Part shown: one piece after another, positions 34,236-43,534 of the stretch
Layout: the number at the start of each line of letters is the position of its first letter
How positions within the stretch are numbered: position 1 is the stretch's first letter
Notes under the pieces: generated by a model
What the model was told of the DNA's origin: nothing
Database searches by the model: none
The model's input: only the letters and a program-made list of their open reading frames with translations
Made by a program: the position numbers and the translations under genes
Assembly (NCBI RefSeq): GCF_900129635.1
Contig: NZ_FSRB01000001.1
Location: 4,987,501-5,051,500 of the forward strand
Direction: 5' to 3'
DNA length: 64,000 nucleotides
From: Singulisphaera sp. GP187
Lineage (GTDB): Bacteria; Planctomycetota; Planctomycetia; Isosphaerales; Isosphaeraceae

Positions 34236-35528
34236 TCAAGACAGGATTTGCTTGATCATCCTCGAGGCGGGGTCGGCGATCGGGACGTCGCGCCCTTCGA
34301 TGTCGAACGAGTCGGTCGAGTCGACCCCCACGGCCTGGAGGTAAGTGTGGAAGAGGTTGGCATGGTCGACCTGACCGTCCACGACTTCCGTCCCCTTGTC
34401 GTTGGTTTTGCCGTAGGCGACGCCGCGCTGGACTTTGGAGCCGGCCATCACCACCGTCCAGGCATGCGACCAGTGGTCGCGGCCATAGTAGAGGTTGATG
34501 TTCGGCGTCCGGCCGAACTCCGAAAGGACGACGATCAGGGTGCTCTCGAGCATCCCTCGGTCGGCCAGGTCGGCCACGAACGTCGCAAACGAAGTATCGA
34601 ACTCGCCGAGCTGCTCGATGTGAAAATTGAAATTCTCGTTATGCGTGTCGTAGTTCGAGTGCGAGACTTGAACAAACGTCACGCCTTTTTCGAGGAGCCG
34701 GCGGGCGAGCAGGCAGTGGCGCCCGAAGTCGTGCTTGCCGTAACGGTCGTGATCTTTCGCCGGCTCCTTGGTGACGTCGAACACCTCGCGTTGCTTCATG
34801 AGCTGGGCGGCTTGCTCATAGGAATAGACATAAGCCTCGGTCAAGGCCGTGCGGCGCCGGCTCAGGAAGCGGTCATTGCCCCGTTTGCGGAAGTCGTTGC
34901 GGGCAGCGTCCATCGGCTCGGTGACCTGGCCGGGCCTGGTCGTGTTCTGAGGCGGGTTGCCGTTGCCCAGGGCGATGCTCGAATACATCGGGCCGAGATA
35001 GGCGGAGTCGTTGCCACGACCGCCGCCACCGCCGGGCGTGATGATGATGTGCCCGGGCAGGGCGCTGTCTTGGGGGGTCATGGCCTTGGCGCAGACGGCC
35101 CCGAAGTACGGATAGTCGGCGGCGGGGGTCTGGCGACGGCCGGTGAGCATCATGTAGGCCCCCTTGCCGTGGTCATCCTCGCTCGTGTTCACCCCGCGGA
35201 CCAGGCAAAGGTGGTGCATCTGCTTGGCGACGTTCGGCAAGAGCTCGGAGATCCGGATGCCGGGGACCGAGGTCTCGATCGCCCGGAACGGGCCGCCGGT
35301 ATCCGTCCCCGGCTTGGGGTCCCAACTCTCGAGCTGGCTCAAGCCGCCGTGCATGTTAAAGACGACCACTCGCTTCTGGTCGCCCTGCAACTGAGCGGCC
35401 GCGAGCGGACTCGCGAAGACGCCCAGCCCCCCGACCACCGACCCGGCCGCCGTCGCCGCCAGGCCGGCCAGGAAACCGCGTCTCGCCACGACGTGCTCGG
35501 ATGAGTTGCAAGCGTATGCGCATTTCAT
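34236..35528 (-). CDS. DUF1501 protein (sulfatase-like fold), operon member
   Basis: 430 aa. VARRGFLAGLAATAAGSVVG is a twin-arginine-like signal. VVVFNMHGGLSQLESWDPKP and the C-terminal TLIVVLSEFGRTPNINLYYG ... RDHWSHAWTVVMAGSKV are DUF1501 hallmarks of the alkaline phosphatase/sulfatase superfamily; metal ligands include Asp in the HDHWxH-like region (RDHWSH). Function is unknown; the family is concentrated in planctomycetes and usually sits next to PSD1-type genes, as here (53 bp after the DUF1549/DUF1553 gene). Confidence 0.92.
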   Translation of the reverse strand: MKCAYACNSSEHVVARRGFLAGLAATAAGSVVGGLGVFASPLAAAQLQGDQKRVVVFNMHGGLSQLESWDPKPGTDTGGPFRAIETSVPGIRISELLPNVAKQMHHLCLVRGVNTSEDDHGKGAYMMLTGRRQTPAADYPYFGAVCAKAMTPQDSALPGHIIITPGGGGGRGNDSAYLGPMYSSIALGNGNPPQNTTRPGQVTEPMDAARNDFRKRGNDRFLSRRRTALTEAYVYSYEQAAQLMKQREVFDVTKEPAKDHDRYGKHDFGRHCLLARRLLEKGVTFVQVSHSNYDTHNENFNFHIEQLGEFDTSFATFVADLADRGMLESTLIVVLSEFGRTPNINLYYGRDHWSHAWTVVMAGSKVQRGVAYGKTNDKGTEVVDGQVDHANLFHTYLQAVGVDSTDSFDIEGRDVPIADPASRMIKQILS

Positions 35529-35581
35529 AATTCACGGGCCTTTCTTTCCAGCAAGCGTTCGGCCAAACCAAAAAAAAAGCG

Positions 35582-38473
35582 TCAGTGATTGAATCGGAAC
35601 TCAGCCGACGTCAGCAGTCCCCAGACCAGCTCCTGGACGGCCGCCGGCTTGTTCGCAGCCTGCTCGGTGAAGACCCGGACCACGTCGGCCGACTCTTCGG
35701 GGCTTGGCAACCGCGTGAGGACGGTCAGATACAGATCTTCCGCAGCTTTCTCGGCGGCCTTTTCCGCGGCCATGCGTTCGGAGACGTTCCCGGCGGCGGG
35801 CGCCACCCAGCCGTTCACCAGGCCGCCGTTGGCCGCGAACAAGGCCTGGTCGGCCGTGGCGAAGAAGTCATTCTGCGGCTGGCCGGCCCCTGCCCCGTAG
35901 ACCGTCACGAAGGAGGCGACGTTCCCCTTCAGCTTGTCGAAGGTGCGTTGTTCCAGCTCCAACGCCCGGGCGCGGACCTGGGCCGGGTCGTTCTTCGCCG
36001 CGTCGTCCAGCGGCTTCGTCTTGTTCAGCTCCGCCTCCTCGGCCTGGCGCTGGCGGTCGTAGACACCGGTGACCTTGAGCAGGCTCCAGCACATCTGCTC
36101 GGGGGTGAGCGGCTTGAGCTGGGCCATGTCGAAGTCATTGGATTGGAGCGTGGCCAGTTGCTCGGTCGCGGTGGCGATTTCCGACTCCAATGTCTTCGCC
36201 TGCGACTCGTCGTCGGCCTGCTTCTTTTGTGCGGACGCCACGGCGGCGGCGCGGCGGGCCTTCTCGGCCATCGACGCGTCGAGCCCTTGGTTCGCCAGGG
36301 CGAGCGCCTCGGCCCCTTTCTTGAGCTCCACCACGGCGGCATCGCGCTGGGCGGTTCGGGTGGCCTCGACCGATCGCAACTCGTCGGCCTTCGCCTTGAG
36401 CTTCTGGGCGGCCTCGGTCAAGGTCGGGTCATCGGGCAATTGTTGCCGGGCCGCGTCGGTCGCGGTGAGCGCCGCGACGACGCTCGCCACGACCTTCTGC
36501 TGTTGGGTCAAGGCGGCCTGCGCCTCACTCTTGGTTTTCTCCAACGCGAGCCGGGCCTGGTCCGCCGCCTTCACCTTCGCTTGATGTTGCACCAGATCCG
36601 GCTCGAATTCGGTCGCGAGCTTCTGGGCCTGGGTGACCGCCTCACGGCTGCTGACAATCGCCTGGGCGACCGCCACAGCCTGCCCGCGCAGCGTCTCGCG
36701 CTGGGCGAAGGTTTCGAGCCGCTCGAGTTGCCGCTTGTGCCGCTCGAGCGCGACCTTGCTCTCGGCCGTCTTGCGACGGGCGTCAAGCACCACTTGTTCC
36801 TTCTGCCGCACCGCTTCGCGGAGCGGCAGCGCCTTGGCCCGCGCGACCTCGACCGGCTTGACCGCGGCCGCCAGTTCCTCGCCCGCTTTCGTAAGGGCGA
36901 CGGCCTTTTCCGGACTCGTCTTCTTCAAGGCGGCCACTTCGGCAATCACGGCGTTAGAACGGTCGACAAACTTCTGAGCCGCGGCGGCCAGGTCCTTCTC
37001 CGTCGGCAGCTTCTTGACGACTTCTTGCGCCTTGCCGGCGGCCTCCGCGAGCGTCTTCCCCAGATCCTCGCGTGCGTTGATCTGGGCGAGAAGATCATTG
37101 ACCGCCTTCTGAGCGTCGGCCTGTTTCTTGCCGACAGCCGCATGTTTGGCCAGGGCTTGGTCTTGCTCGGCCGCGGCCGGAACGAGCGTGGTTTCGGCGG
37201 CGTGCCAATCCTTGATCGCCTGGCTGTACGCTTTCTTCGCCGCTTCGTACGTCGCGGTGAACGCGTCGGTATGCGTCTTGAGTTCCGCGAGCGTCGGGGC
37301 CACCGCTTCGGGGTGGGGTGGGGCCTGATCCGCGGGCAGGTCGATGGCCCTCTGATAGGCCCTGGTCAGCGCCAGCTCACGGAGAAAGGCCTTGGTATCG
37401 TAGTTCCGGGCAACCAGCTCATCGGCCAGAAGCGCCATCAATTCCGGGTGGCTCGGCGGGTTGGCCGGGTGGTGCAGGTCGAGGGGATGCACCAGCCCTC
37501 GTCCCATCAACATCGCCCAGAGTCGGTTGGCGATATTTTCATTAAAGGCCCGGTTCGTCCCCCCGGTCACGTGCGAAGCAAGCTGAGCCCTTCGACTGAA
37601 TTTGGGCACGGGGAGAATGTTGTCGGCGGGCTTGACCTGGTATTCCTCACCGGGCGGAAACACGGGTTCAACCAGCTCCGTCTCGCCGAGGATCCGAGGC
37701 CCCGTCAAATGCTTATCATTTTTAACGAACACCGAGTCAAACGTGAGGTCGCCCCCCACCTTCTCGGCGAATACGGTCTGATCCTTGCCCCCCTCTTTGC
37801 GAACGAGTGCATACGCGGGCATGAAGAAGGCGACCAGACCGTGGTAGTCCGACTGCTGATAATCGTCGATCACCGGGTGATTATGGCACTGAGCACACTG
37901 CATATCGCGGCCGAAAAAGATCCGCCCGACGTCGCGTGTGATCAGGTTCGGCTCCGAACCGCGGTCCAGGTAAAACCGCGCGGCGGGCCTGAGCTTGGCG
38001 TCGGCGCCGTCGGCACTCAGAACTTCTTTCAGCACCTGGTTGAGCGGCCTGTTCTCACGCGCGGCCTGGAGCAAGTAGTTCTGCCACTCATCGGCCGTGA
38101 CATTCTGATTCGGCCGCCGCTCCATCAGCATCACGTCGAGCGTCGTCGCCAGGTGCCGGCCGTAGAGCGGGCTCTCCAGCAACCGGTCGACCGCCCTGCC
38201 CCGCTTATCGGCCGCCGCGTCCGCCAGGAAGGCCCGCAGTTCTTCCGAAGACGGGGGCATCCCCGTCAGGTCGAGCGAAACGCGCCGCAAGAACTCCGCG
38301 TCACCGGCCAGCGCCACCGGCGGGCCGACGTGACTCGCGTCGATCACCTGATCGATGCGTTCACGCAACGGCGGGGCGGGAGCGTCCGCCGCGCGGGCCG
38401 TGGACGTCAGCAAACCCATCGCACAGAGCATGGAGTAAGCGCATCGATCGAGTCGTAGGGGGAGGCGATTCAT
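35582..38473 (-). CDS. DUF1549/DUF1553 protein with a ~390-residue coiled-coil insertion
   Basis: 963 aa. A signal peptide (YSMLCAMGLLTSTARAADAP) precedes DUF1549 (~35-250), which holds one heme-c motif CAQCH (Cys193, Cys196, His197) flanked by RDVGRIFFGRDMQ. DUF1553 starts at about 290 (FNENIANRLWAMLMGRGLVH) but is interrupted after about residue 378 by a long Ala/Lys/Glu-rich helical region (to about 785), before resuming at LKPLTPEQMCWSLLKVTG. The ATG at 38473 has GAGG about 9 nt upstream; a reading from 38812 is not supported. It is the first gene of the DUF1549/DUF1553 - DUF1501 - WD40 operon. An N-terminal PSCyt1 heme domain is absent. Function unknown. Confidence 0.88.
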   Translation of the reverse strand: MNRLPLRLDRCAYSMLCAMGLLTSTARAADAPAPPLRERIDQVIDASHVGPPVALAGDAEFLRRVSLDLTGMPPSSEELRAFLADAAADKRGRAVDRLLESPLYGRHLATTLDVMLMERRPNQNVTADEWQNYLLQAARENRPLNQVLKEVLSADGADAKLRPAARFYLDRGSEPNLITRDVGRIFFGRDMQCAQCHNHPVIDDYQQSDYHGLVAFFMPAYALVRKEGGKDQTVFAEKVGGDLTFDSVFVKNDKHLTGPRILGETELVEPVFPPGEEYQVKPADNILPVPKFSRRAQLASHVTGGTNRAFNENIANRLWAMLMGRGLVHPLDLHHPANPPSHPELMALLADELVARNYDTKAFLRELALTRAYQRAIDLPADQAPPHPEAVAPTLAELKTHTDAFTATYEAAKKAYSQAIKDWHAAETTLVPAAAEQDQALAKHAAVGKKQADAQKAVNDLLAQINAREDLGKTLAEAAGKAQEVVKKLPTEKDLAAAAQKFVDRSNAVIAEVAALKKTSPEKAVALTKAGEELAAAVKPVEVARAKALPLREAVRQKEQVVLDARRKTAESKVALERHKRQLERLETFAQRETLRGQAVAVAQAIVSSREAVTQAQKLATEFEPDLVQHQAKVKAADQARLALEKTKSEAQAALTQQQKVVASVVAALTATDAARQQLPDDPTLTEAAQKLKAKADELRSVEATRTAQRDAAVVELKKGAEALALANQGLDASMAEKARRAAAVASAQKKQADDESQAKTLESEIATATEQLATLQSNDFDMAQLKPLTPEQMCWSLLKVTGVYDRQRQAEEAELNKTKPLDDAAKNDPAQVRARALELEQRTFDKLKGNVASFVTVYGAGAGQPQNDFFATADQALFAANGGLVNGWVAPAAGNVSERMAAEKAAEKAAEDLYLTVLTRLPSPEESADVVRVFTEQAANKPAAVQELVWGLLTSAEFRFNH

Positions 38474-39137
38474 CGGTGAGAGCCTCGCGCGTTGCACGAA
38501 CCCATTGAGGAGGGAGGAAATCCACGAGTACCTGGCAGGAGGGCAGTCTCTCGGGACCGTCGTCGTGAGCCTTCGGTTGCTCTTCGCACTTGCGACGACA
38601 GGGGCTGTCGTCACCATCACCCGAAAGCTCGGTGGGGCACTCAAAACCGGTCGGCTCACCCAGCCCCTCTGTTTCCGAAGGCGATGACGAGGTCCCCTCG
38701 AAACCCGCGCAACGGAGTGCAAAACAGGGCCTTGGCAGCGTCTCGACCGGCCTATCCAACACCGGTTTAACACAAAACCAGGCGAACGTAAACCCCCGAA
38801 ATGTCCTCCCACCCGAATTCTTTACCAACGGCCATCGAATCGGGTGGCCTTTCGGGCCAACGGTGAAGCAAGACGCACAACGGGAGGGGTGGCCGGAGCC
38901 GATCGCACAATCGGGCGGGAGCGAAGGCCTGCTTCCGTGGAATCAGACCGGTGACTGACAGGCCTGGCAAGCGTCTGACACGCGCAACGACATGCCTTTA
39001 TTGGTATGTCACGGATACAATTCCGACAGCATTCAGTAAGGATGGCGCAGGGGCGGAGATCCCGACAAGGGCGAGCGAATCAGGGCGGCCTGGGAACGGG
39101 CTCAGCTCTCTCGGCCAGGCCGCCGATCGCGACTCGG
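38474..39137. other. Intergenic stretch upstream of the DUF1549/DUF1553 operon
   Basis: About 660 bp. The promoter of the minus-strand operon must lie here but no convincing hexamer pair was found. Short ORFs in all frames lack ribosome sites and domains; I see no gene. Confidence 0.45.
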
Positions 39138-40289
39138 TTAGCTCTTGCGGCGAATCCTCCAGATCGTGACCGAGTTGGTGATGTCGTTCACGGCCGCGAG
39201 CTGCGTTCCGTCCGGCGCGGTGGCGATGCCGAACGCGCCTCCGGGGCTGGTGCTGAGCGAGAACTGGCCGACGAACTGGCCCCGGCGGGTAAATTCGACC
39301 AGCGTGCTCGGGTTGTTCGGATCGGGGTTAACGGCGTCGCCGTTGGCGACGATCAGGTTGCCGTCGGCAGCCGTGGTCATCCCGAGCGGGCCGTGGAGGT
39401 GGGCGTCATCCTGGTAGATCACCGTGCCGGTCCCGCCGTCGACCTGGGTCCGGCCGGCGTGTGGCACCGCATAGACGGCGTTGTCGCCCGTCGAGGCGAC
39501 GAAGAGGGTATCCGTCGCGTGGTCATAGACCAGGCCGGTCGGACCGATCTCGAACGCGGCCGGATCGCCCTGGTGGGTGTAACCCGAGGCGATCTGGGTC
39601 TCCGAAACCACCTGGACCCCTCCCCCTGCCGGCAGCCGTAGGTTCAGCCGGGTCACGGTCCCGCTGAGCACGTTCGAGACGAACACCGAGGCGCGATTGC
39701 CCTGGTCAAAGACGGTGAGGTCCCACGGCCCGTTCAGCAGGTTGGGGTTGGTCAGGTTCGCGACGAGCTTACCGTGCTTGTCGAGAACCATGAGTGAGCC
39801 GGCCATCGCAGTCGCGGAGGTGCCATCGGTGCTTGGGACGTTGCCGACCAACACGAACCCACGCTTGAGCACCCCCAGCGCGGTCGTCAGGCCCGACCCC
39901 GCCGGGGCCTGGAAGAAGACCGAGGCCTGGTTGTTGGGCGTGACCCGCATGATGGTCGTGCCCGTGCCCTGCAAGTTGTCACTGTTGTTGAAGTTCGAGA
40001 CCAGCACGTCCCCATGCCGGATCGTCCCGCCGCGGGCAAACCCGAGGGGGACGAACACGACCCCGTACGGGTTCACATCGCCAGTGGCAGGAACCGTGGA
40101 CACCGTTCGACTCGGTGCGTTGGGAAGTTGGGCGATGGTCGAAACAGCATGCTGATGCCCCGCGCGCAATGTGGAGATCTCCGCGTGCGGGACCATCATC
40201 GCACTCATGACCTCGCGGGATTCAAGACCTTCAATCGACGGACGGACAGCTCGCGATAGGGGGGTACGCGGGCGCGGATGATGCAACAT
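39138..40289 (-). CDS. LEPR-XLL-like surface NHL/beta-propeller protein
   Basis: 383 aa. IEGLESREVMSAMMV near residue 20 is the surface motif. The remainder is a beta-propeller with NHL-like blades: GDVLVSNFNNSDNLQGTGTT, ALGVLKRGFVLVGNVPSTDG, GPWDLTVFDQGNRASVFVSN, LFVASTGDNAVYAVP and GPLGMTTAADGNLIVANGD. No enzymatic residues are evident; NHL propellers bind proteins or carbohydrates. The ATG at 40289 follows GGAGGG by about 7 nt. A promoter is visible at 40346-40374 in an AT-rich region. It stands alone on the minus strand. Confidence 0.8.
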   Translation of the reverse strand: MLHHPRPRTPLSRAVRPSIEGLESREVMSAMMVPHAEISTLRAGHQHAVSTIAQLPNAPSRTVSTVPATGDVNPYGVVFVPLGFARGGTIRHGDVLVSNFNNSDNLQGTGTTIMRVTPNNQASVFFQAPAGSGLTTALGVLKRGFVLVGNVPSTDGTSATAMAGSLMVLDKHGKLVANLTNPNLLNGPWDLTVFDQGNRASVFVSNVLSGTVTRLNLRLPAGGGVQVVSETQIASGYTHQGDPAAFEIGPTGLVYDHATDTLFVASTGDNAVYAVPHAGRTQVDGGTGTVIYQDDAHLHGPLGMTTAADGNLIVANGDAVNPDPNNPSTLVEFTRRGQFVGQFSLSTSPGGAFGIATAPDGTQLAAVNDITNSVTIWRIRRKS

Positions 40290-40801
40290 CGTTGACCCTC
40301 CGTGCAGACCAGAAGCGAGCAAAATCAGCAGCAAACTAATTAGGATTATTACGCCGTCGCACTTCCGGAGTCAAGCCTTGCCCATATCCATGAACTCCTT
40401 AATTCAAACTATCAAGAAAATTATGCACATTCGACAAACAGAAAACAAACACATTCGATGTTTTCAAAATAAGTCGCTGAAGCGGCGGGCCACGGTGATG
40501 CTTGATTTTCTGATAGGTCGTCTCGGCCATGCGACTGCTCCTGGGTGCCACGGTCATTCTCAACCCGTGAGCCATTGACCGAGGGGAAGTTGCGACGAAG
40601 CGGACTGGCCCCCCCCACCCCCCCCCCCGCTACAACGGCAAGAGAATTCGCTCTCACGGGCCAGGCGTTGAATCCGAATGGCCGTATTCACGAATTTCCA
40701 GGTTCCGCCTCGTGAATTCGGGGCCCGGTGATTAGACAGGAGACCGGTCCGGCGGGGTCTAGTTGAGAGAGAGACTTCTGTCTGAGGCCGAGGGTGATGC
40801 A
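40290..40801. other. AT-rich divergent intergenic region with a C-tract
   Basis: Between the propeller gene (minus) and the ECF sigma gene (plus). The AT-rich block 40330-40480 holds the minus-strand promoter. Two C-runs around 40610-40629 resemble the tracts at 475-533. No gene is seen. Confidence 0.55.
40346..40374 (-). promoter_or_regulatory. Sigma70-like promoter of the NHL-propeller gene
   Basis: On the minus strand TTGACT (40369-40374), a 17-bp spacer and TAATAA (40346-40351) sit about 57 bp upstream of the start at 40289, with GGAGGG between. Confidence 0.6.
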
Positions 40802-41305
40802 ATGGCGGGCGATCCGGATGAATGGGAAGCCTGGCTCGACCGACACGGCGCGACGCTGGTCCTGCTGGCGCGGCAACGCGTGGCGAGCCGAGCCGACGCC
40901 GAGGACGTCGTGCAGGAAGCGTTCGTTCGCTTCTGGCGATCTCGCCAGCGGGCGAACGATCCGACCGCCTATCTTTACACCTGCGTACAGCACTGCGCCC
41001 TGAACTGGCAGCGCAGCCGGGAGCGACGGTCGAGGCGGGAGGAGGTCGCGGCCCGCCCGGAAGCGGAAGCCGAGGACTCGCTGACCGGCCCGCTGGGGCA
41101 AGAAGAGCGCCGGGAAGCGATTGAGGCCGTTCTCCGGAGCCTGCCCGAGCCCCAGCGCGAGGTGCTGGTGATGAAGGTCTGGGGCGGCCTCTCTTTCCCG
41201 CAGATCGCCGAAGCCGCGCAGATCTCGGTCAACACCGCCGCGTCCCGCTACCGCTACGCACTGGCCAAGCTGCGCGAACGGCTGGCTGAGGAGCCGACCC
41301 CATGA
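40802..41305 (+). CDS. ECF RNA polymerase sigma factor
   Basis: 167 aa. Region 2: RVASRADAEDVVQEAFVRFW; region 4: VLRSLPEPQREVLVMKVWGG and FPQIAEAAQISVNTAASRYR. No membrane helix or C-terminal extension. The ATG at 40802 has GAGGGTG upstream; a TTG at 40763 is in frame but less likely. It starts an operon with a membrane protein overlapping by 4 bp and a secreted protein overlapping by 1 bp. The second gene is the likely anti-sigma factor. Confidence 0.92.
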   Translation: MAGDPDEWEAWLDRHGATLVLLARQRVASRADAEDVVQEAFVRFWRSRQRANDPTAYLYTCVQHCALNWQRSRERRSRREEVAARPEAEAEDSLTGPLGQEERREAIEAVLRSLPEPQREVLVMKVWGGLSFPQIAEAAQISVNTAASRYRYALAKLRERLAEEPTP

Positions 41306-41745
41306 ACGAGATCCCCGACCCGCTCGAAACCGAACTGCGGGCCTTTCGCCCCACGGAGCTCTCGACCGACCTGAAGCGACGCGTCGCCGATCGGCTGGCC
41401 GGCTCCACGACCAAGATGAACCGACGATTCGGGAGGATCGCCCTCGCCGGCGGACTGACCGCCGCCGCTTGCCTGCTGGCCCTCCTCCTCGGACGAGGCG
41501 GCGACCGTGGCGCCGACACCAAGCCGGCCATCGTCACCCCCCTGCCCGTACCACCCGATCGACCTGAAGACAGGTTGCCCTCGCTCCGTGCCTATCGAGA
41601 GGCCCTCGCCCAATCGCCCGAAGCCCTGGATCGCCTGCTCGATCGGCACGCCGTCCGCGACCACGGACTCGACCCCCAACTCGTGCGCACCCGCGCGTTC
41701 CACCGGCCCGACCCCGAAGGACGAGCCCTCACAGGAGAACTCTGA
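41302..41745 (+). CDS. Putative membrane anti-sigma factor
   Basis: 147 aa. A cytoplasmic N-terminal ~40 residues (TELSTDLKRRVADRLAGSTT) precede a single helix (RIALAGGLTAAACLLALLLG) and a Pro-rich extracytoplasmic tail (TKPAIVTPLPVPPDRPEDRL). Its ATG overlaps the stop of the ECF gene (ATGA). This architecture and position fit an anti-sigma factor releasing its partner upon an envelope signal, but no ZAS or other named anti-sigma domain is visible, so the role is inferred from context. Confidence 0.6.
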   Translation: MNEIPDPLETELRAFRPTELSTDLKRRVADRLAGSTTKMNRRFGRIALAGGLTAAACLLALLLGRGGDRGADTKPAIVTPLPVPPDRPEDRLPSLRAYREALAQSPEALDRLLDRHAVRDHGLDPQLVRTRAFHRPDPEGRALTGEL

Positions 41746-42911
41746 TGATGCGAAGCGGAAACCTCGTCGCAATCTCGATGGCCCTGAGCCTGGCGCTCGC
41801 CCTGCCGAGCGCCTCCGCCGCCGCAGTGGACCCACCGCCCCGTGACGCCGGGCACAGCCTCGCAGCCAACGCGGCCCTGAAGTACTGGCAAGCCTTCGCC
41901 CTGATGCCGAGCCTCGACAAGAACCAGGAGAATCGCCTCGCGGACTGGAACAAGATCCCCCTCGACGGCCCGGCGCTCGAGCTCATCGCCGCATTCGGGG
42001 AGAGTCGTCAGTCCCTGCTCCGCGGGGCGAAATTGCGCGACTGCGACTGGGGCCTGGATTACCAAGACGGCATGGGCCTCCTTCTCCCGCACCTCGCCAA
42101 GGCCCGAGACCTGGCCCGCCTGGCCGCCCTCCACGCGCGGCACGAGATCGCGCAGGGCCACGTCGAGGCCGCCGCCGAGGACGCCGCCGCCATTCTGGCC
42201 CTGGCCCGCCACGTCGGCTCCGACCCCATCGTCATCAGCATCCTGGTGCGTTACCTGATCGAGGGGACGGCGATCGACCTGATGGCCGCCAACCTACCGG
42301 ATCTGCAAGCGCTCGCCCCCGGAATCCTGTCCGCTTACGAAACGCTGCCACCGGGCGCAACGTTCCAGCAGGCGTACCTGACCATGGAGAAGGAACATAC
42401 GATCCGCTGGCTGATCGAGAAGATGCGGACCGCGGAAGCGAGAAAAAAGGGAGCCTGGAGAAAAGTCTGGAAGGACGCAACGGATCGGCCGGGGGGCCTG
42501 GACGTCATCAACCGCGTCGATACGATCGAGCGGGCCGTCCAGTTGACGGAAGACTTGTTACCCGTCTGCGACGACCTGGCGGCCTTGGTCGCCTTGCCCA
42601 CGGCCGAGTTCGACGCACGATACCCGGAGTTCAAGAAAAAGACCGAGGCCGCCCATCCGCTCGCGGCCTACTTCCTCACGACCTCGGACACGGTCCTCGT
42701 CACTCTACGTCGGAACGAGGCCAGGCTGACAATGCTCAAGGCGGCGATCGCCGTGGTCCGCGGCGGTCCCGACAAGCTCAAGGACATCAAGGATCCGTTC
42801 GGGGCCGGGCCGTTTGAGTATCGCCCCCTGGGCAAGGGGTTCGAACTGAAATCGAAGCTGCTCTTCCAGAATCAGCCGGTGACGCTGACGGTGGGACCAG
42901 GGAATAAGTGA
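41745..42911 (+). CDS. Secreted hypothetical protein of the ECF operon
   Basis: 388 aa, not recognised. A signal peptide (AISMALSLALALPSASAAAV) is followed by an all-helical domain of about 350 residues (ANAALKYWQAFALMP, ARDLARLAALHARHEIAQG, VEAAAEDAAAILALARHVGS). The pattern of paired helices resembles TPR or solenoid proteins. It begins with TGATG overlapping the upstream stop by 1 nt, after CAGGAG. An alternative ATG lies 3 nt further. It may be the effector or sensor of the ECF pathway; nothing in the sequence shows a specific activity. Confidence 0.6.
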   Translation: MMRSGNLVAISMALSLALALPSASAAAVDPPPRDAGHSLAANAALKYWQAFALMPSLDKNQENRLADWNKIPLDGPALELIAAFGESRQSLLRGAKLRDCDWGLDYQDGMGLLLPHLAKARDLARLAALHARHEIAQGHVEAAAEDAAAILALARHVGSDPIVISILVRYLIEGTAIDLMAANLPDLQALAPGILSAYETLPPGATFQQAYLTMEKEHTIRWLIEKMRTAEARKKGAWRKVWKDATDRPGGLDVINRVDTIERAVQLTEDLLPVCDDLAALVALPTAEFDARYPEFKKKTEAAHPLAAYFLTTSDTVLVTLRRNEARLTMLKAAIAVVRGGPDKLKDIKDPFGAGPFEYRPLGKGFELKSKLLFQNQPVTLTVGPGNK

Positions 42912-43112
42912 CGGATCGGGGTGACCTGCACTTTCCGCACCTTCATCCAACCCGCTTGCAACCGTTGGGAACGCTGACGAAACGACTTCCCGGAATCGGA
43001 CCACCCGTCCCCTCAGAAATCAAGAAGCTGTTTTTGTCAGCGGTCCTGAAACACGGCAATACATCCATCAACAATCAATGTTCATTTAGATTTGTCCGCG
43101 TAAAATTAAGTA

Positions 43113-43142
43113 TTGACACCGATTTTCTCGCAGGACTAAAAT
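43113..43142 (+). promoter_or_regulatory. Possible antisense promoter over the HNH gene
   Basis: TTGACA (43113-43118), 18-bp spacer and TAAAAT (43137-43142) in an AT-rich patch. They read rightward across the 3' end of the minus-strand HNH gene. Chance matches are possible in AT-rich DNA. Confidence 0.3.
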
Positions 43143-43534
43143 TCGCCGCGGGCTAGGAGTTCGGCCCGAAGCTGAACCCGCCGCCCCTCATTCATAGCGA
43201 GTACTTCGACAGTCGTTCTGCCGACCGGCGTAAGGCCCGAAATTGCCGGGTCCCGAAACGCAAAATGCTCGCCCCAGAGTTGATGCCTGGGGTCAAAAAG
43301 TCGCTCGATGCTTCCGGTCTCGGGATCAATGCCCGTAAGATTCGGCCCCTTGAATGCGTTGCATCGTTCACAGGCGACACAAAGATTGTCCGGGTTGTCT
43401 CCCCCGCCATGCTGCCTCGCAATGATGTGTTCAACGTGAAAGGCGACGAATGGCTGGGCCGCCTGGGGCAGACGACAATATTCGCATCGCTCGTGGGCTC
43501 TCTGGCGAACGAGCCGCCGGGTCGCGGCATCCAT
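43136..43534 (-). CDS. HNH endonuclease of a conserved small-protein pair
   Basis: 132 aa. HERCEYCRLPQ and LCVACERCNAFKG form the zinc ribbon, and FHVEHIIARQHGGGDNPDNL the HNH active site (His-Glu-His region). GPNLTGIDPETGSIERLFDP continues the family pattern. Its start overlaps by 1 nt the stop of an 88-aa gene. These small HNH enzymes cut DNA or RNA; some belong to defence or mobile systems. No restriction-modification partner is present. See findings for the pair. Confidence 0.88.
   Translation of the reverse strand: MDAATRRLVRQRAHERCEYCRLPQAAQPFVAFHVEHIIARQHGGGDNPDNLCVACERCNAFKGPNLTGIDPETGSIERLFDPRHQLWGEHFAFRDPAISGLTPVGRTTVEVLAMNEGRRVQLRAELLARGEF

Noticed and set aside
35585..38458. 957-aa plus-strand reading frame
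   Set aside because: It lies exactly antisense to the DUF1549/DUF1553 gene. The composition (His, Arg, Gly, Leu-rich) and absence of domains show it is a GC-rich shadow.
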